A DNA stretch of 64,000 nt from F23-B02 sp946405205 (GCA_946405205.1 CAMJGL010000001.1:62001-126000), one strand, 5' to 3'. Shown: positions 8,745 through 18,433, counted from the stretch's first letter. The notes: a model not told the origin generated them from the letters alone. Program-made: numbers and translations.

Positions 8745-10847
8745 TTATTTGACTATATTGCGGTCGAAGCGCGATATCATGCACGCAAATTCGGCTCGGC
8801 TGGCGGTACCCTGAGGGTTGAGTCTTCCGTCCGCAGTGCCGTTGACTATGCCGTTTTCATTTGCCCAGATCATTGCAGTTAGCGCAAAAGCGCTGACAGA
8901 GTCCGCGTCCTTGAAGCTACCGGCAAATTCGCTGCCTGCCGAAATATTGCCGTCATACACGAAGGCGTCGGCGTATCTGTATAGGAATGCGGCAAGCTGC
9001 TCGCGGGTCACCTTCACGTCGGTGCCGAAGCTGCCGTCGGTGAAGCCGTTTACTACCTTGTTGTTATAGCCCCAGATTATCGCATCCTGACACCATGAGG
9101 AGCCGAGATCAGTCAGCGGGCAGGTCTGTCCCTTGACGGAGGGCTCCCCTGCCAGACGGTAAAGCACCGTCACGACCTGGCCGCGGGTAACAGAGCCGTT
9201 CGGTACGAAGGTATTTGCGGTCTTGCCCTTCATTAGGCCGTTTTCGTAAGCATAGCAGACGTCATCATAGCACCACATACCCTTGGGAACATCCACGAAG
9301 GGCAGCAGGTCGTCCGACGCGGAAAGCTGCTTTTTGATCATATAGTCCTCGGGAATGGTCAGCATCCACGACATCCCCAGCTCGCCGTAATGAGCGGACA
9401 TAATGCCGACGATGTTATAAAGCAGCGTCGCCGTCTCGTCCGGGCAGGCGGCAACAAGCTTCATCAGCACCGTAACAAGGGGCTTTATCATGCTCCTGAC
9501 CTGCGCCGCGTCATACTCGGTTATACCGGCGTCACGCATAGTATCGAGAATAACATCCGCGATGACCGCGGTGGCGGAAGTCTCGCTGCCGCTAAGGAGC
9601 GCGGCCATGATGCCTGCAAGGTTTTCCTTGGCATTTTCGGCAAGGCTCTGCTTTACGGTGTCCCACTGATCGGGATATGTGCCTATGAGTGGGAGTATGA
9701 GTTCCTGAAGATCGCCCTGTGCAGCATACACCTCGGCTCTTGTTGCAAAGACCTTGGTGAACAGCTTTTCAACAAAGCCGTCAAGAAACTCGCCCTGGGT
9801 CATCACATTGCCCTTGATGCTGCAGATGATCTTATCGGCGGTCGCGCCCGGGGTCACGGTGACGTACTTGAAAGCATCGATGCGGTATTCGCCTGCGTTC
9901 TCAAAGGTGGAGAATACCTTCAGCATTTCCGCCTTGAGCTCATCATAGTTGTCGTCGAGCTTCGCGGAGGGCATGACATGGTCAACGCCGTATCTGGCAA
10001 AGCCCATGCACTCGGGCGCCACCTTAACAACGAGATCGTTGTAGTTTACGACGTTGTGAATATTGTTGTAGACCTTCTTGCCAACATTATTTATATCGGC
10101 GCCCATGGGAGCTTCGAATGTATAAATGTAAAGGTCCTCCACAGCGAGAGCTACGTTACTGCCTATGCTCTGACCGGCCATGATCATATCGTCAAGTCTG
10201 CCGCCGAGCATATTCGCGCCTGCCGCGCCGCGGCTGTAGCCGGTGCACCAGATCTTTATCCTGCCGGTGATCTCGGGATGGTTTGCAAGGTATTCCTGCA
10301 GGAACGCCAGCGCCTTGTCACGGCAGATGGCGAAGCCGGCATGCTCGCCCTCAAGGCCGACGTTCAGGTCTCCCGCCCATTCCGCATAATAGCCGCAGCC
10401 GCGCAGGCCTATGCCGATAACTGTGAATTTTTCGCCGTTGACGCTTATCTCCTTGTTGGCTATGCCAACGCCGAAGGTGTTTCGCTCAGGACGGTTCGTG
10501 AAATCGGCATTTGCCTCAAAGTCCTCAAAGCCGATCTGGTCGAAAAAGTCCTTGAGGTTTGCCGGTCCCTCTTTGTACCTTGCGGGATCGGCCACATTGC
10601 CTGACGCAAGGCACATTGCCATCGTGACCGTGGCGAGGTCCTGACGGTAATTATACGCGGTGTCGGTAAAATACGCGTCGCTGTAAGTGAACGGGCAGGG
10701 GTGATCCGTTTCCATGTCATCATGTCCGGCATTGAACATGATCGTGCCGGTCACTGTCTCATAATCGCCGTCCGCCGCCAGTGCCGCCGCCGGCACGAGC
10801 GAGACGATCATCAGCAGCGCCAGCGCGATGCTTATGAATTTTTTCAT
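8745..10847 (-). CDS. Secreted lipase-like alpha/beta hydrolase with SLH anchor
   Basis: A 700-residue exported protein. An N-terminal signal peptide (MKKFISIALALL... AALA) precedes a hydrolase-like region whose GYSRG motif (203-207, Ser205) matches the class 3 lipase nucleophile elbow. The preceding GIGLRG could hold an oxyanion-hole segment. The middle (about 300-500) has no motif I recognise. Three SLH motifs fill about 515-700 and should tether the enzyme to wall polysaccharide. GGAGG lies just before the ATG, which overlaps the stop of the upstream polymerase/ligase gene (ATGA). It is the last gene of the seven-gene operon and its most likely extracellular effector. Esterase or lipase activity is inferred from the motif; the substrate is unknown. 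Confidence 0.85.
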   Translation of the reverse strand: MKKFISIALALLMIVSLVPAAALAADGDYETVTGTIMFNAGHDDMETDHPCPFTYSDAYFTDTAYNYRQDLATVTMAMCLASGNVADPARYKEGPANLKDFFDQIGFEDFEANADFTNRPERNTFGVGIANKEISVNGEKFTVIGIGLRGCGYYAEWAGDLNVGLEGEHAGFAICRDKALAFLQEYLANHPEITGRIKIWCTGYSRGAAGANMLGGRLDDMIMAGQSIGSNVALAVEDLYIYTFEAPMGADINNVGKKVYNNIHNVVNYNDLVVKVAPECMGFARYGVDHVMPSAKLDDNYDELKAEMLKVFSTFENAGEYRIDAFKYVTVTPGATADKIICSIKGNVMTQGEFLDGFVEKLFTKVFATRAEVYAAQGDLQELILPLIGTYPDQWDTVKQSLAENAKENLAGIMAALLSGSETSATAVIADVILDTMRDAGITEYDAAQVRSMIKPLVTVLMKLVAACPDETATLLYNIVGIMSAHYGELGMSWMLTIPEDYMIKKQLSASDDLLPFVDVPKGMWCYDDVCYAYENGLMKGKTANTFVPNGSVTRGQVVTVLYRLAGEPSVKGQTCPLTDLGSSWCQDAIIWGYNNKVVNGFTDGSFGTDVKVTREQLAAFLYRYADAFVYDGNISAGSEFAGSFKDADSVSAFALTAMIWANENGIVNGTADGRLNPQGTASRAEFACMISRFDRNIVK

Positions 10848-12211
10848 TCTTCTTCCTCCGATTTATTATTAATGTTTTCACTTTCCTTTTCAAGCAGTGC
10901 GAAAATAAGCACCAGCAGGCCGGCCTCCGGGAAGGGGCAGAATATGCCGGGATTTGTCATGCTCATCATCAGTATCCCGAGATACGAAAAGCCGCAGACT
11001 GCAAAACGTTCGCTTCGGCGGTTTTTCCATATAAGTCCCGCTCTGGCTATGAAATGCCAGCCGTAGGCCGCAATGCCCAGTATTCCCATCGAGCTTATGA
11101 CCTGTATCACCATGTTGTGATAAAACACGATGCTGCCGGGGACGATCGCTTTGAAGACCTCAATATCCTTTATATTGCCGATGCCGAGGCCGAAAAAGGG
11201 GCTGCTCAGAAAATTAGCCACACCGAGCCTTATGTATGTCACTCTGGTCTCGTCACCGGAAATGAAGTTTCCGTCTATAAGTCTGCTGGAATAAAGCTCC
11301 GGAACGTACTTCACGGCAAAGAAGCACACCGGAACGGCAAGGATGAGCGCGATCCACCTGTAGAGTCTGCGGCTTTCTCTGTTCTTTACATAAATATATA
11401 CTGCGCAGACTGCTAAAAGAATCGTGCCGAAAAGCAGGCCGCTTCTGGAGCCGGAGAGGAGCATCGCCGCGTACATAAGACCCATGCCTATGAGGTGGAG
11501 ATTGCTTCTTTTCACCATGATGCAGCACATCGGCAGGCACATCAGCAGCACACTTGTCGCATAATTGCGCGGCTTATAGAACAGCACTGTTCCTTTTGCA
11601 AGGAATTTTTCAAAATTAGCCGCGTAAAAGGCGATGATAGTGAGAACGACCAGAATCCCGGCGGCATAGAGTATCTCGGCAAGGCGCTCGATCCTGTCGT
11701 ATTTTCTCTCATTTACCAGCCGCGAGCGAAAGACAATGTACAAAAGCAGCATTGCCGGACCGAGACCCAGCACGTAATACAGGCTGACCGGCTTAAAATA
11801 TTCCTCCGCGGATATCGTTCCGCAGCCGCCTAAGATAAGCGCCGCGCTGACGGCGATGAGCGGCCGGGTGAAGCTGCCCTTGGCAAAGGGACGGCGGTAG
11901 TATATGAGATTGAGGATAAGTGCCAGCGCGAACGGAACTATCGCATACCACATATAGCCGGTCAGCTCGGTAAAGTTCCGGTAGTATTTGACCGACATCA
12001 GCAGCGTGAACATTACCGGCGCGACGATCGACATAAGATCGTCGGAGAATATAAGAAAGAACACCGCTATCAGGACATAAATGAACATACATTCCAGATT
12101 AGTGTCCGTGATCAGCGCGGCCGCAGCAATTATCAGCAGTGCGGGCAGGTAATACCTGCCGTTATATATTCTGTCCGCGGCGGCTTGTCCTTTGGTGAAG
12201 AATCCTATCAA
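10844..12211 (-). CDS. O-antigen ligase / Wzy-like polytopic membrane protein
   Basis: A 455-residue integral membrane protein with about 10-12 hydrophobic segments, a stretch containing SGSRSGLLFG, and a following long loop with FFGLGIGNIKD and FYHNMVIQV. This is the arrangement of the Wzy_C/O-antigen ligase superfamily, whose members polymerise or transfer lipid-linked glycans at the outer face of the membrane. The start is a TTG at 12211 that overlaps the histidine-kinase stop (TTGA). No other start codon fits until residue 42, and GAGG lies 9 nt upstream. In a Gram-positive-type cell the acceptor is more likely a wall or surface glycan than lipid A. Its position between kinase and SLH hydrolase suggests the operon controls cell-surface glycan assembly. 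Confidence 0.85.
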   Translation of the reverse strand: MIGFFTKGQAAADRIYNGRYYLPALLIIAAAALITDTNLECMFIYVLIAVFFLIFSDDLMSIVAPVMFTLLMSVKYYRNFTELTGYMWYAIVPFALALILNLIYYRRPFAKGSFTRPLIAVSAALILGGCGTISAEEYFKPVSLYYVLGLGPAMLLLYIVFRSRLVNERKYDRIERLAEILYAAGILVVLTIIAFYAANFEKFLAKGTVLFYKPRNYATSVLLMCLPMCCIMVKRSNLHLIGMGLMYAAMLLSGSRSGLLFGTILLAVCAVYIYVKNRESRRLYRWIALILAVPVCFFAVKYVPELYSSRLIDGNFISGDETRVTYIRLGVANFLSSPFFGLGIGNIKDIEVFKAIVPGSIVFYHNMVIQVISSMGILGIAAYGWHFIARAGLIWKNRRSERFAVCGFSYLGILMMSMTNPGIFCPFPEAGLLVLIFALLEKESENINNKSEEEE

Positions 12212-15153
12212 TTGGAAATACCTCGATCGCTTTCGTTAAATATATGCACGAGCTTTTCATACAGCTCCTCGGGCTTGACGGGCTTTATGATGTGATCGCA
12301 GAATTCGCTGACGCCGGGCCTGTTATCCTGTATGAAAGCATCCGCTGTCATGGCAACAATGGGCACCAGCGCCGAATAGCGCTTCTTAACGGCTCTGATC
12401 TCCTCAGCCGCCTCAATGCCGTCAAGCACCGGCATCTGAATGTCCATTAGGATGCAGTCATAGTAATAGTCCGTTTTTGATTTGAACAGCTCAACAGCCT
12501 CCAGGCCGTTTTCGGCACAGTCTACCGTAACACCGTGCCGCTCAAGCAGACGTCGGGTTATGACAGTATTGACAAGCACATCGTCTACCACCATTATACG
12601 CCTTCCGTGAAGCGATGTACAGTCGATTTGCGCGGTGTTCCTGGTGTTCCCCGCGCTCAGGGCATAGGGTATCTCCACAACGAAGGTCGTTCCCGCGCCC
12701 GGGCGGCTGTTTACGGTTATCGTGCCGTCCTGGAGGTCGATCATGCTTTTGCATATGGCCATGCCAAGGCCGCTTCCCGCGGCTCTGCCGCCGGTTTCGC
12801 TCATTTCCTGCGTGTACGGCTCAAACAGATGCTCCATGAAGTCCTTGCTTATGCCAATGCCGGTATCCGAGACCTCGAAATGCAGAAGTGCGGTTTTTTC
12901 CGTTATGAACTTCTGCGTCGCAAAAAGCATTACCCGGCCTCCGGACGGCGTGAATTTATTCGCGTTGGACAACAGATTATTCAGGATCTTTCTCAGGGAT
13001 ATCTCGTCTCCCTGCACGTTTACGCGTGTTATCCCCTCGGTGTCCAGAATGAACTCTATACCCTTTGAGCTCATTTGGGCGCTGAAAACGGAGTAGATCT
13101 CATTGAACACTTCGCTTACGTTGAAGGGCTTCAGACGCAGCTCATACTTGCTGCTCTCGATCTTGCTCATATCCATTATGTTATTGAGCAGACTCAGCAG
13201 ATACTGCGACGCCTGATCTATCTGGTTAAGATAGTCACGCAGCTCATCGTCTCTGCCCTCGCCCACCATTTCCCGGGCAAGGTATGTGAGGCCTGCGATG
13301 GAGTTCATAGGCGTCCGTATCTCGTGGGACATATGGGACAGAAATTCTCCCTTTGCCTTGCTGGAATCCTGCGCGAGCTCAACGGAGTTTTTCAGGAGCA
13401 GCTGAGCCTCTATATAGTTTGTCACATCGTTTGCCACACAGACGTAGTGGGACACAACGCCGTTGGAAACTATGGGCGAGAAGGTGCAGCGCAGCGTCAG
13501 CTCCTGACGCTCTCCCGTTGTGAACGGTATATCGAGCGTACAGCTGCTTCCTCCTTTGCTCTTGAGGCACTGCATCACAGCCGAGGCGTTATCCTCGCTC
13601 ATGCATTCCAGCATCACCTGCTTCGGGGAGCGCTCTGCAAAATAGTTGTATTTCAGCCCCAGCACCCGCTCGGTGTTCGCGCTTATAAAGCAGAATCTCT
13701 CCTCGCCCTTGGGCTTAATAAGTATCACATTTGGTATAAAGGCAGTCATACTGGAGAAAAGATGCTCGCGCTCGGCCACCTGCTTATACAGGGCGGCGTT
13801 TTTGATAGCGATGGACGCAATGGCGGAGACAGTGTTCAGGAACGACACATCGGCATATGTATAGCCCATCCCCTTTTCCTTTTCCGCCAGCAGCAGAAGT
13901 CCGACGACGCTTTTTCCGTCCTTCAGGGCGCATATGCAGGATATCCCGTGGGAGGCAAACAGCTCACGCTCCTCACCCCAGGTGGATTTATACAGCGGAT
14001 TTGTCTCGAATTCCCTGAGTATGATATGATTTGAGCCGCTCTCCCCTCTTTCAAAGTACTTCACGCAGGGATGATCGGCGGCGATAGTGAAGTCAGCGGG
14101 CTTTAAGGGCATGGCGCTGCACACAGGAACGTATTTCCCGTCCTGCAGGAGGCATATGTACAATTGATTTGCATTGACGCCTGTTTTTATCGTCTTTACG
14201 GTCTCTCTGAGTATACTGTCGATATTCAGAGTCTTGGACACATAGTCGCTGTATTTTTTAATGCGGTAGCCCTGCTCCTCCTCGTCGGAGAATATGGCAA
14301 ACAGCATCTTTCTGAATGCAGCGATTGCCAGAAACAGCGCGGCGGCCAGCAGCACGAAAGCCTCCGTGTTGGGGTTTCCGAGGTGCCCGCCGTGTTTTGT
14401 CATGAAAGCAGCGACTCTTTCGAAGAAGTATGCCGCCGCAATGACGCACATCACGGCTGAGGCAAGCACCAGGATGCTGCTGGATATGACCTGCTTTGTG
14501 TCAAACATTCTGCGCCTGTACAGGGAAATGATAAACATGACGGCAAAGGCCGTGCCGAAAAGAGTGTCCCACGGGAAATTATTGCCCGGCAGGATCTGCA
14601 TGATGTTTGCGAAGGCAAGCAGGAAGCAGCCGATTATAAGCTCCCGTACACCGGGGGCCTTCCGCCCTTTTTCCTCAAGGATCCTGCGGAACATCTTTAT
14701 TATGCAGGCGACTATCAGCAGAAGCAGTACGGTGGGTATCGCTATCTTCCAGTCCATGCTGTAGGTGTAGACCGCCATGCCGTTTTCATTGATCGAAAGC
14801 TCCGGCGGCGCGAGGAAAAATCCCGTTGCCGATACGACCAGGATAACGAGCGTTACGATAAAGCATATCAGCCGCTCAAGTCCGTTTTTTATATTTGCAA
14901 ACTGATACACATAGTTGTAAACAAGGAACGCTATTGAAAACAGCGCCAGAAGCGACACATAGTACCAGAACTGATAGCTCGGGAATACGTTAAGCCTCAT
15001 GAACAGCGAGCCGGCAGACCAGAGCACCATATCCCCGAGAAGGATGAGCCATGCGCGCATCTCCCTGCTGCGCTCGGCCGCGCAGAACGCCACGAACATC
15101 AGCGAAAAGCACAGGCAGGCGGCAATATTTACATAAATATATGAAACATTCAT
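12208..15153 (-). CDS. Hybrid sensor histidine kinase with receiver domain
   Basis: A 981-residue membrane kinase. An N-terminal 7TM-type sensor region with many hydrophobic helices (about 1-280) is followed by a GAF-like domain (about 300-460), a PAS domain (about 470-590), a HisKA dimerisation helix with SHEIRTPMNS (phospho-His near 610), and HATPase_c with NLLSNANKF, DTGIGI and GSGLGMAI boxes. A C-terminal receiver with VVDD and LMDIQMP ends the protein. It has no HPt domain of its own; a separate HPt gene sits in the same operon, so a His-Asp-His-Asp relay is the natural reading. GGAGG precedes the ATG, which overlaps the GH3-gene stop by 4 bp. The input signal is unknown; a membrane-embedded 7TM sensor suggests a hydrophobic or envelope ligand. 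Confidence 0.95.
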   Translation of the reverse strand: MNVSYIYVNIAACLCFSLMFVAFCAAERSREMRAWLILLGDMVLWSAGSLFMRLNVFPSYQFWYYVSLLALFSIAFLVYNYVYQFANIKNGLERLICFIVTLVILVVSATGFFLAPPELSINENGMAVYTYSMDWKIAIPTVLLLLIVACIIKMFRRILEEKGRKAPGVRELIIGCFLLAFANIMQILPGNNFPWDTLFGTAFAVMFIISLYRRRMFDTKQVISSSILVLASAVMCVIAAAYFFERVAAFMTKHGGHLGNPNTEAFVLLAAALFLAIAAFRKMLFAIFSDEEEQGYRIKKYSDYVSKTLNIDSILRETVKTIKTGVNANQLYICLLQDGKYVPVCSAMPLKPADFTIAADHPCVKYFERGESGSNHIILREFETNPLYKSTWGEERELFASHGISCICALKDGKSVVGLLLLAEKEKGMGYTYADVSFLNTVSAIASIAIKNAALYKQVAEREHLFSSMTAFIPNVILIKPKGEERFCFISANTERVLGLKYNYFAERSPKQVMLECMSEDNASAVMQCLKSKGGSSCTLDIPFTTGERQELTLRCTFSPIVSNGVVSHYVCVANDVTNYIEAQLLLKNSVELAQDSSKAKGEFLSHMSHEIRTPMNSIAGLTYLAREMVGEGRDDELRDYLNQIDQASQYLLSLLNNIMDMSKIESSKYELRLKPFNVSEVFNEIYSVFSAQMSSKGIEFILDTEGITRVNVQGDEISLRKILNNLLSNANKFTPSGGRVMLFATQKFITEKTALLHFEVSDTGIGISKDFMEHLFEPYTQEMSETGGRAAGSGLGMAICKSMIDLQDGTITVNSRPGAGTTFVVEIPYALSAGNTRNTAQIDCTSLHGRRIMVVDDVLVNTVITRRLLERHGVTVDCAENGLEAVELFKSKTDYYYDCILMDIQMPVLDGIEAAEEIRAVKKRYSALVPIVAMTADAFIQDNRPGVSEFCDHIIKPVKPEELYEKLVHIFNESDRGISN

Positions 15154-16763
15154 TCGTCGTCCTCCGAGGATTCGTCGGAAAGATTAACGCCCTCAAGCAT
15201 CTTGTTCAGCCACAGAGTGTCCGGATTTATGCGTCTGAGCTTTTTGCCGAGCTGCTTTTCAAAGTCCGATATCGTTCCGTACGGCAGTATCGTGAGCTGA
15301 AGGGGTTCGATATTCAAAAGCTTTTTCAGGTCCTTGTAGTCACTGTCAAAATATCTGAAATACACCGAAAGATGCTCCGTGAGCACCTGCTTTGTGACAA
15401 CGTCGCTCATCCTTGCCTCCGGCGTTATCTCAAGATACATATGCAGGAAAGGTGTATTATCCGGGTCATATTCCTTGCAGGCGATCCAGTCGCCGATACC
15501 GAGCTTGGATATCCTGATGACCTCGTTTATCGACTTTTCCGTGATGCGGGTAAAACCGGCGATATCGATGACGGTGGGTATCCTGTCAACATATGTGAAG
15601 CGCGGGACCGAGCCGTTTTTTATGCCCTCCGTGCAGCGGTACACATCGCCGATACGGTAGCGCATGAAGGCCCCGCCGTGCAGCACGCTGATGACCAGCT
15701 CATACAGGGCACCGGTTTTTACACCGTCCATAAGACAGGTCTCCGGCGTATAGTCCGGCTCCTCAAGACTGCGGAGCATCTCGCTCTCGGGTATAAATTC
15801 ATAGAAGCAGGAATCCGGGAAAAGCACCATGCCGCGCTGCTCCCATGTGTCACAGCCGACACAGGTCGATTCAGTGCCTGCCGCGACCTCGACCGGCGTC
15901 ACGCCCCATGCGTCGGCAAGCCTGTCGCGATAGCACTTGCCGTCGGTTCCGGTACAGGCGAAGCCAGTGATCCTGAAAAGGTCGACGGGTTTTATTTTCC
16001 GGTGCTCTTTTCGGCACATATATTTTGCTTTCAGATATCTCGCGGCAATGACGGGCGATACCTGCATTCCCGCGCCGCCTCCTCCGGAGGATAGCTGCTT
16101 GTCAAAATTCTCGGTTATATAATTTGCAACGCTTCCCATGGCGAAGAAATAGTCGATGCCGCCGTTAAAGGCCATTTTGAAGCCCTTTTTTATGCGCTCG
16201 CTGAAGGAAATGTCTGCATATTCGTCGCTGTCGGGAAGCCACTCAAAGCGCATCTCCTCGTTCATGAGCGATGGGATAAGGCCTGTCTCATAGGGCAGCG
16301 GCGCGCCGCCGTAAAGAAATCGGTGGCCGGGCTTTATATTGAAATCCGCCTTGCCCTTGCCTGAGACGAGCATTGCCATCGCCATGATGTTATGCTTATA
16401 CGAGTCGAGCATCCTGCGGGTATAGGGCGCGATCTTTATCGGCCTTAACCCTCCCTCCCAGGTGGTCTCGATCCATATCACCGGAGGCTCCGGCAGATAC
16501 CCCGGCTCACGCGTGAACAGGATGTCCGCATAGTCTTCATAGCTCGTAAGCGGCACCTCACGCCTGAACTCGTCCAGGTTTTTCGGCCTTTTGTCGCCGA
16601 GGATGCTCTGCCCGAGAACGGAATTGCTCCAGAGACCGATCTGCTCCTCCATGAGCCGCCGCTGGATGTACATATATTCAGTTATGCTCAGATCCAAATA
16701 GCCGCAGTATTCGTTCCACAACTGCTGCTTGCTGAATTTTCTCAGCTCCTGTTGAAAGGTCAT
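15150..16763 (-). CDS. GH3-family acyl-adenylase-like protein
   Basis: A 537-residue protein of the GH3 superfamily, first known from plants, where members join acyl acids such as auxin or jasmonate to amino acids through an acyl-adenylate. Family hallmarks are the N-terminal PLTSYEDYADI stretch, FLYGGAPLPYE, and MRYRIGDVYRC (the YRxGD nucleotide motif). The phosphate-binding motif, usually SSGT-like, appears here as a diverged ETTWEGGLRPIK, so activity is not certain. AGGA lies about 9 nt before the ATG, and the gene is 13 bp from its upstream neighbour. Its place inside a phosphorelay operon is unusual and suggests that it makes or modifies a small acyl signal or a surface group. The substrate cannot be read from sequence. 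Confidence 0.82.
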   Translation of the reverse strand: MTFQQELRKFSKQQLWNEYCGYLDLSITEYMYIQRRLMEEQIGLWSNSVLGQSILGDKRPKNLDEFRREVPLTSYEDYADILFTREPGYLPEPPVIWIETTWEGGLRPIKIAPYTRRMLDSYKHNIMAMAMLVSGKGKADFNIKPGHRFLYGGAPLPYETGLIPSLMNEEMRFEWLPDSDEYADISFSERIKKGFKMAFNGGIDYFFAMGSVANYITENFDKQLSSGGGGAGMQVSPVIAARYLKAKYMCRKEHRKIKPVDLFRITGFACTGTDGKCYRDRLADAWGVTPVEVAAGTESTCVGCDTWEQRGMVLFPDSCFYEFIPESEMLRSLEEPDYTPETCLMDGVKTGALYELVISVLHGGAFMRYRIGDVYRCTEGIKNGSVPRFTYVDRIPTVIDIAGFTRITEKSINEVIRISKLGIGDWIACKEYDPDNTPFLHMYLEITPEARMSDVVTKQVLTEHLSVYFRYFDSDYKDLKKLLNIEPLQLTILPYGTISDFEKQLGKKLRRINPDTLWLNKMLEGVNLSDESSEDDE

Positions 16764-16776
16764 TTCTTTGATCCTG

Positions 16777-17298
16777 CTATCTCCTGAAGATATTTTTCAT
16801 ACTTCCTGCAGTCGGAATGATAAAAGGCACGCGGGTCTTATACTCGTCATATCCCCCGAGCACTTTCGGGAAAACAATGCTGTCCTCAAGCGCTGCCAGA
16901 AGAAGGTCCAGCGCGATATACACCGCTGCATGCGCGGCCGGGAGCCGCACGGCAAAGTGAAGGCAGATATACAGCCCCGCAAAAAACAGGACGCCCGGAT
17001 GACGGCACATCGCGTACATTCCCCTGTCGCACACTTTTCTGCCCCCCGCCTGCTCGACATATGCGTCCTTGACGGAAAACGAGCCGAACAGCGAATACAG
17101 CAGCAAAAGCAAAAATGCGCCCGACGCGATGCACCATGCTGCGCTTATCCGTTCAAAATCGCAGCCGATGTATGTTGCGGCCGCAAGCAGCACGAGGCCG
17201 AACGGAAAGCACAGCTTCAGCGGCTTTTTGCCAAAAAGCGCATCATTAAGATCGCCCAGCAGCATCAGCGCAAAGGCAAGTATCCCAAGGCCGATCAT
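16777..17298 (-). CDS. ICMT/phospholipid-methyltransferase-like membrane protein
   Basis: A 173-residue protein with four or five hydrophobic segments. The C-terminal half carries the isoprenylcysteine carboxyl methyltransferase-like pattern: GMYAMCRHPGVLFFAG, then an acidic residue in AALEDS, then GGYDEYKTRVPFIIP. Family members are integral membrane enzymes that use S-adenosylmethionine, with the RHP and E/Y-rich segments forming the active site. It overlaps the HPt gene by 4 bp (ATGA) and ends 13 bp before the GH3 gene. Methylation of a lipid or of the GH3 product is a guess from context. A function as a plain membrane subunit is possible. Confidence 0.68.
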   Translation of the reverse strand: MIGLGILAFALMLLGDLNDALFGKKPLKLCFPFGLVLLAAATYIGCDFERISAAWCIASGAFLLLLLYSLFGSFSVKDAYVEQAGGRKVCDRGMYAMCRHPGVLFFAGLYICLHFAVRLPAAHAAVYIALDLLLAALEDSIVFPKVLGGYDEYKTRVPFIIPTAGSMKNIFRR

Positions 17299-17645
17299 AG
17301 ACTTGCTATCATTCGCACGGCTGCCTTGTACTCGTGCGCGGCAGCGTCACGGAGCGCCTTGGCGGCGGCGATATCCCCCGCCCTGAGCCGCTCTGTCATA
17401 TCACTCAGCACCTGGTGGAGCCGTGTCATGCCGAGCATTCCGCTACTGCCCTTGAGGGCATGGGCGGCTCCGAACGCAGCGGAGGCGTTATCCGCGTCCA
17501 GCGCGTCATTGAGCGCAGCATAGTTCCCGTCCGCTGTGAACATATCAAGAAGCTGCATCAGCAGTTCCTCATCGTCCGCCGTGCGCCCGATAGTCTCATA
17601 ATAGTCCATACCGTATTCGGCATATGCCGCTTCAAGCTTTGTCAT
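17295..17645 (-). CDS. Stand-alone HPt phosphotransfer protein
   Basis: A 116-residue cytoplasmic protein with the HPt signature AAHALKGSSGMLG; His62 is the expected phosphorylation site. It should shuttle phosphate from the receiver of the hybrid kinase to the response regulator encoded just upstream. Start and stop each overlap a neighbour by 4 bp (ATGA), which suggests strict co-translation with the regulator. Confidence 0.92.
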   Translation of the reverse strand: MTKLEAAYAEYGMDYYETIGRTADDEELLMQLLDMFTADGNYAALNDALDADNASAAFGAAHALKGSSGMLGMTRLHQVLSDMTERLRAGDIAAAKALRDAAAHEYKAAVRMIASL

Positions 17646-18352
17646 ATATCCTCTCCTATGTATTCAAAGATCTCGGAGGGTCGGCCTCCCGTTTTGCAGT
17701 CGAGGGTTATATTTATCTCGCCGAGGCTGTTCATATACTTGAGATATCTTCTTGAGGTGACGGTGGACAGCTCGAGTCCCTCGCTTATCTCGACAAGCGG
17801 CATTTTTTTGCCCTCATTGAGCCTCATGTACGCCCTGACGTTTTCAAGCGTGGTTTTGTTTATCTTGCCGGGGCTCGGCACGCCGCTTTCATTTACCGGC
17901 TCAACATTATAATGCTTATGCGGGCTCAGAAGAGTGTCCACCTTATCCTGAGTCCAGACATGGGTGGTCTTAATGAGCCTCATGGTAGTTTCAAATCTTC
18001 CGATAGCCTTTTCAAGCCTTGCGCTGTTGAAGGGCTTGAGCACATAGTCGCATATGCCGTGGCACATGGCCGAGCGTATGACCGAATAATCGCCCGCAGA
18101 GGTTATCATTATAACCTGTACGTCTATGTTCGTCTTTCTGAGCTCGGCGAGAAACTCGATCCCGTTCATCCCGGGCATATAATAGTCAAGCACCACGAGC
18201 TGCGCACCCTCGGGGTCTTCTGTAAGGTATGTAAGCGCGTCGCTGCAGCGTCTGAAATTTCCGCAAAGCTGAAGCTGCGAAAACCTTCCAAGCTGCTTTT
18301 CGAGTATCGCGCACACCATAAGGTCGTCCTCTACGATTATCGTTTTATACAC
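17642..18352 (-). CDS. CitB/DcuR-type response regulator
   Basis: A 236-residue DNA-binding response regulator. The receiver domain (1-120) has acidic D9/D10, phospho-acceptor Asp56 (VVLDYYMPG) and the LKPF lysine. The C-terminal part (about 165-235) holds a helix-turn-helix in a winged fold (LELSTVTSRRYLKYM) like that of CitB/DcuR regulators. I prefer the GTG at 18352, because a GGGGTGA site lies 5-6 nt upstream and the receiver then begins directly with YKTIIVEDD. The ATG at 18391 has no ribosome binding site. It is the first gene of the operon, about 75 nt behind a strong promoter, and probably the output of the HPt relay. Confidence 0.9.
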   Translation of the reverse strand: MYKTIIVEDDLMVCAILEKQLGRFSQLQLCGNFRRCSDALTYLTEDPEGAQLVVLDYYMPGMNGIEFLAELRKTNIDVQVIMITSAGDYSVIRSAMCHGICDYVLKPFNSARLEKAIGRFETTMRLIKTTHVWTQDKVDTLLSPHKHYNVEPVNESGVPSPGKINKTTLENVRAYMRLNEGKKMPLVEISEGLELSTVTSRRYLKYMNSLGEINITLDCKTGGRPSEIFEYIGEDI

Positions 18353-18433
18353 CTGAATCACCCCGAAATAAGTGAAATTGACATTCTGCATAAAAATGGC
18401 ATCAAAACTAAATTAACATACCATTGCGATTTT

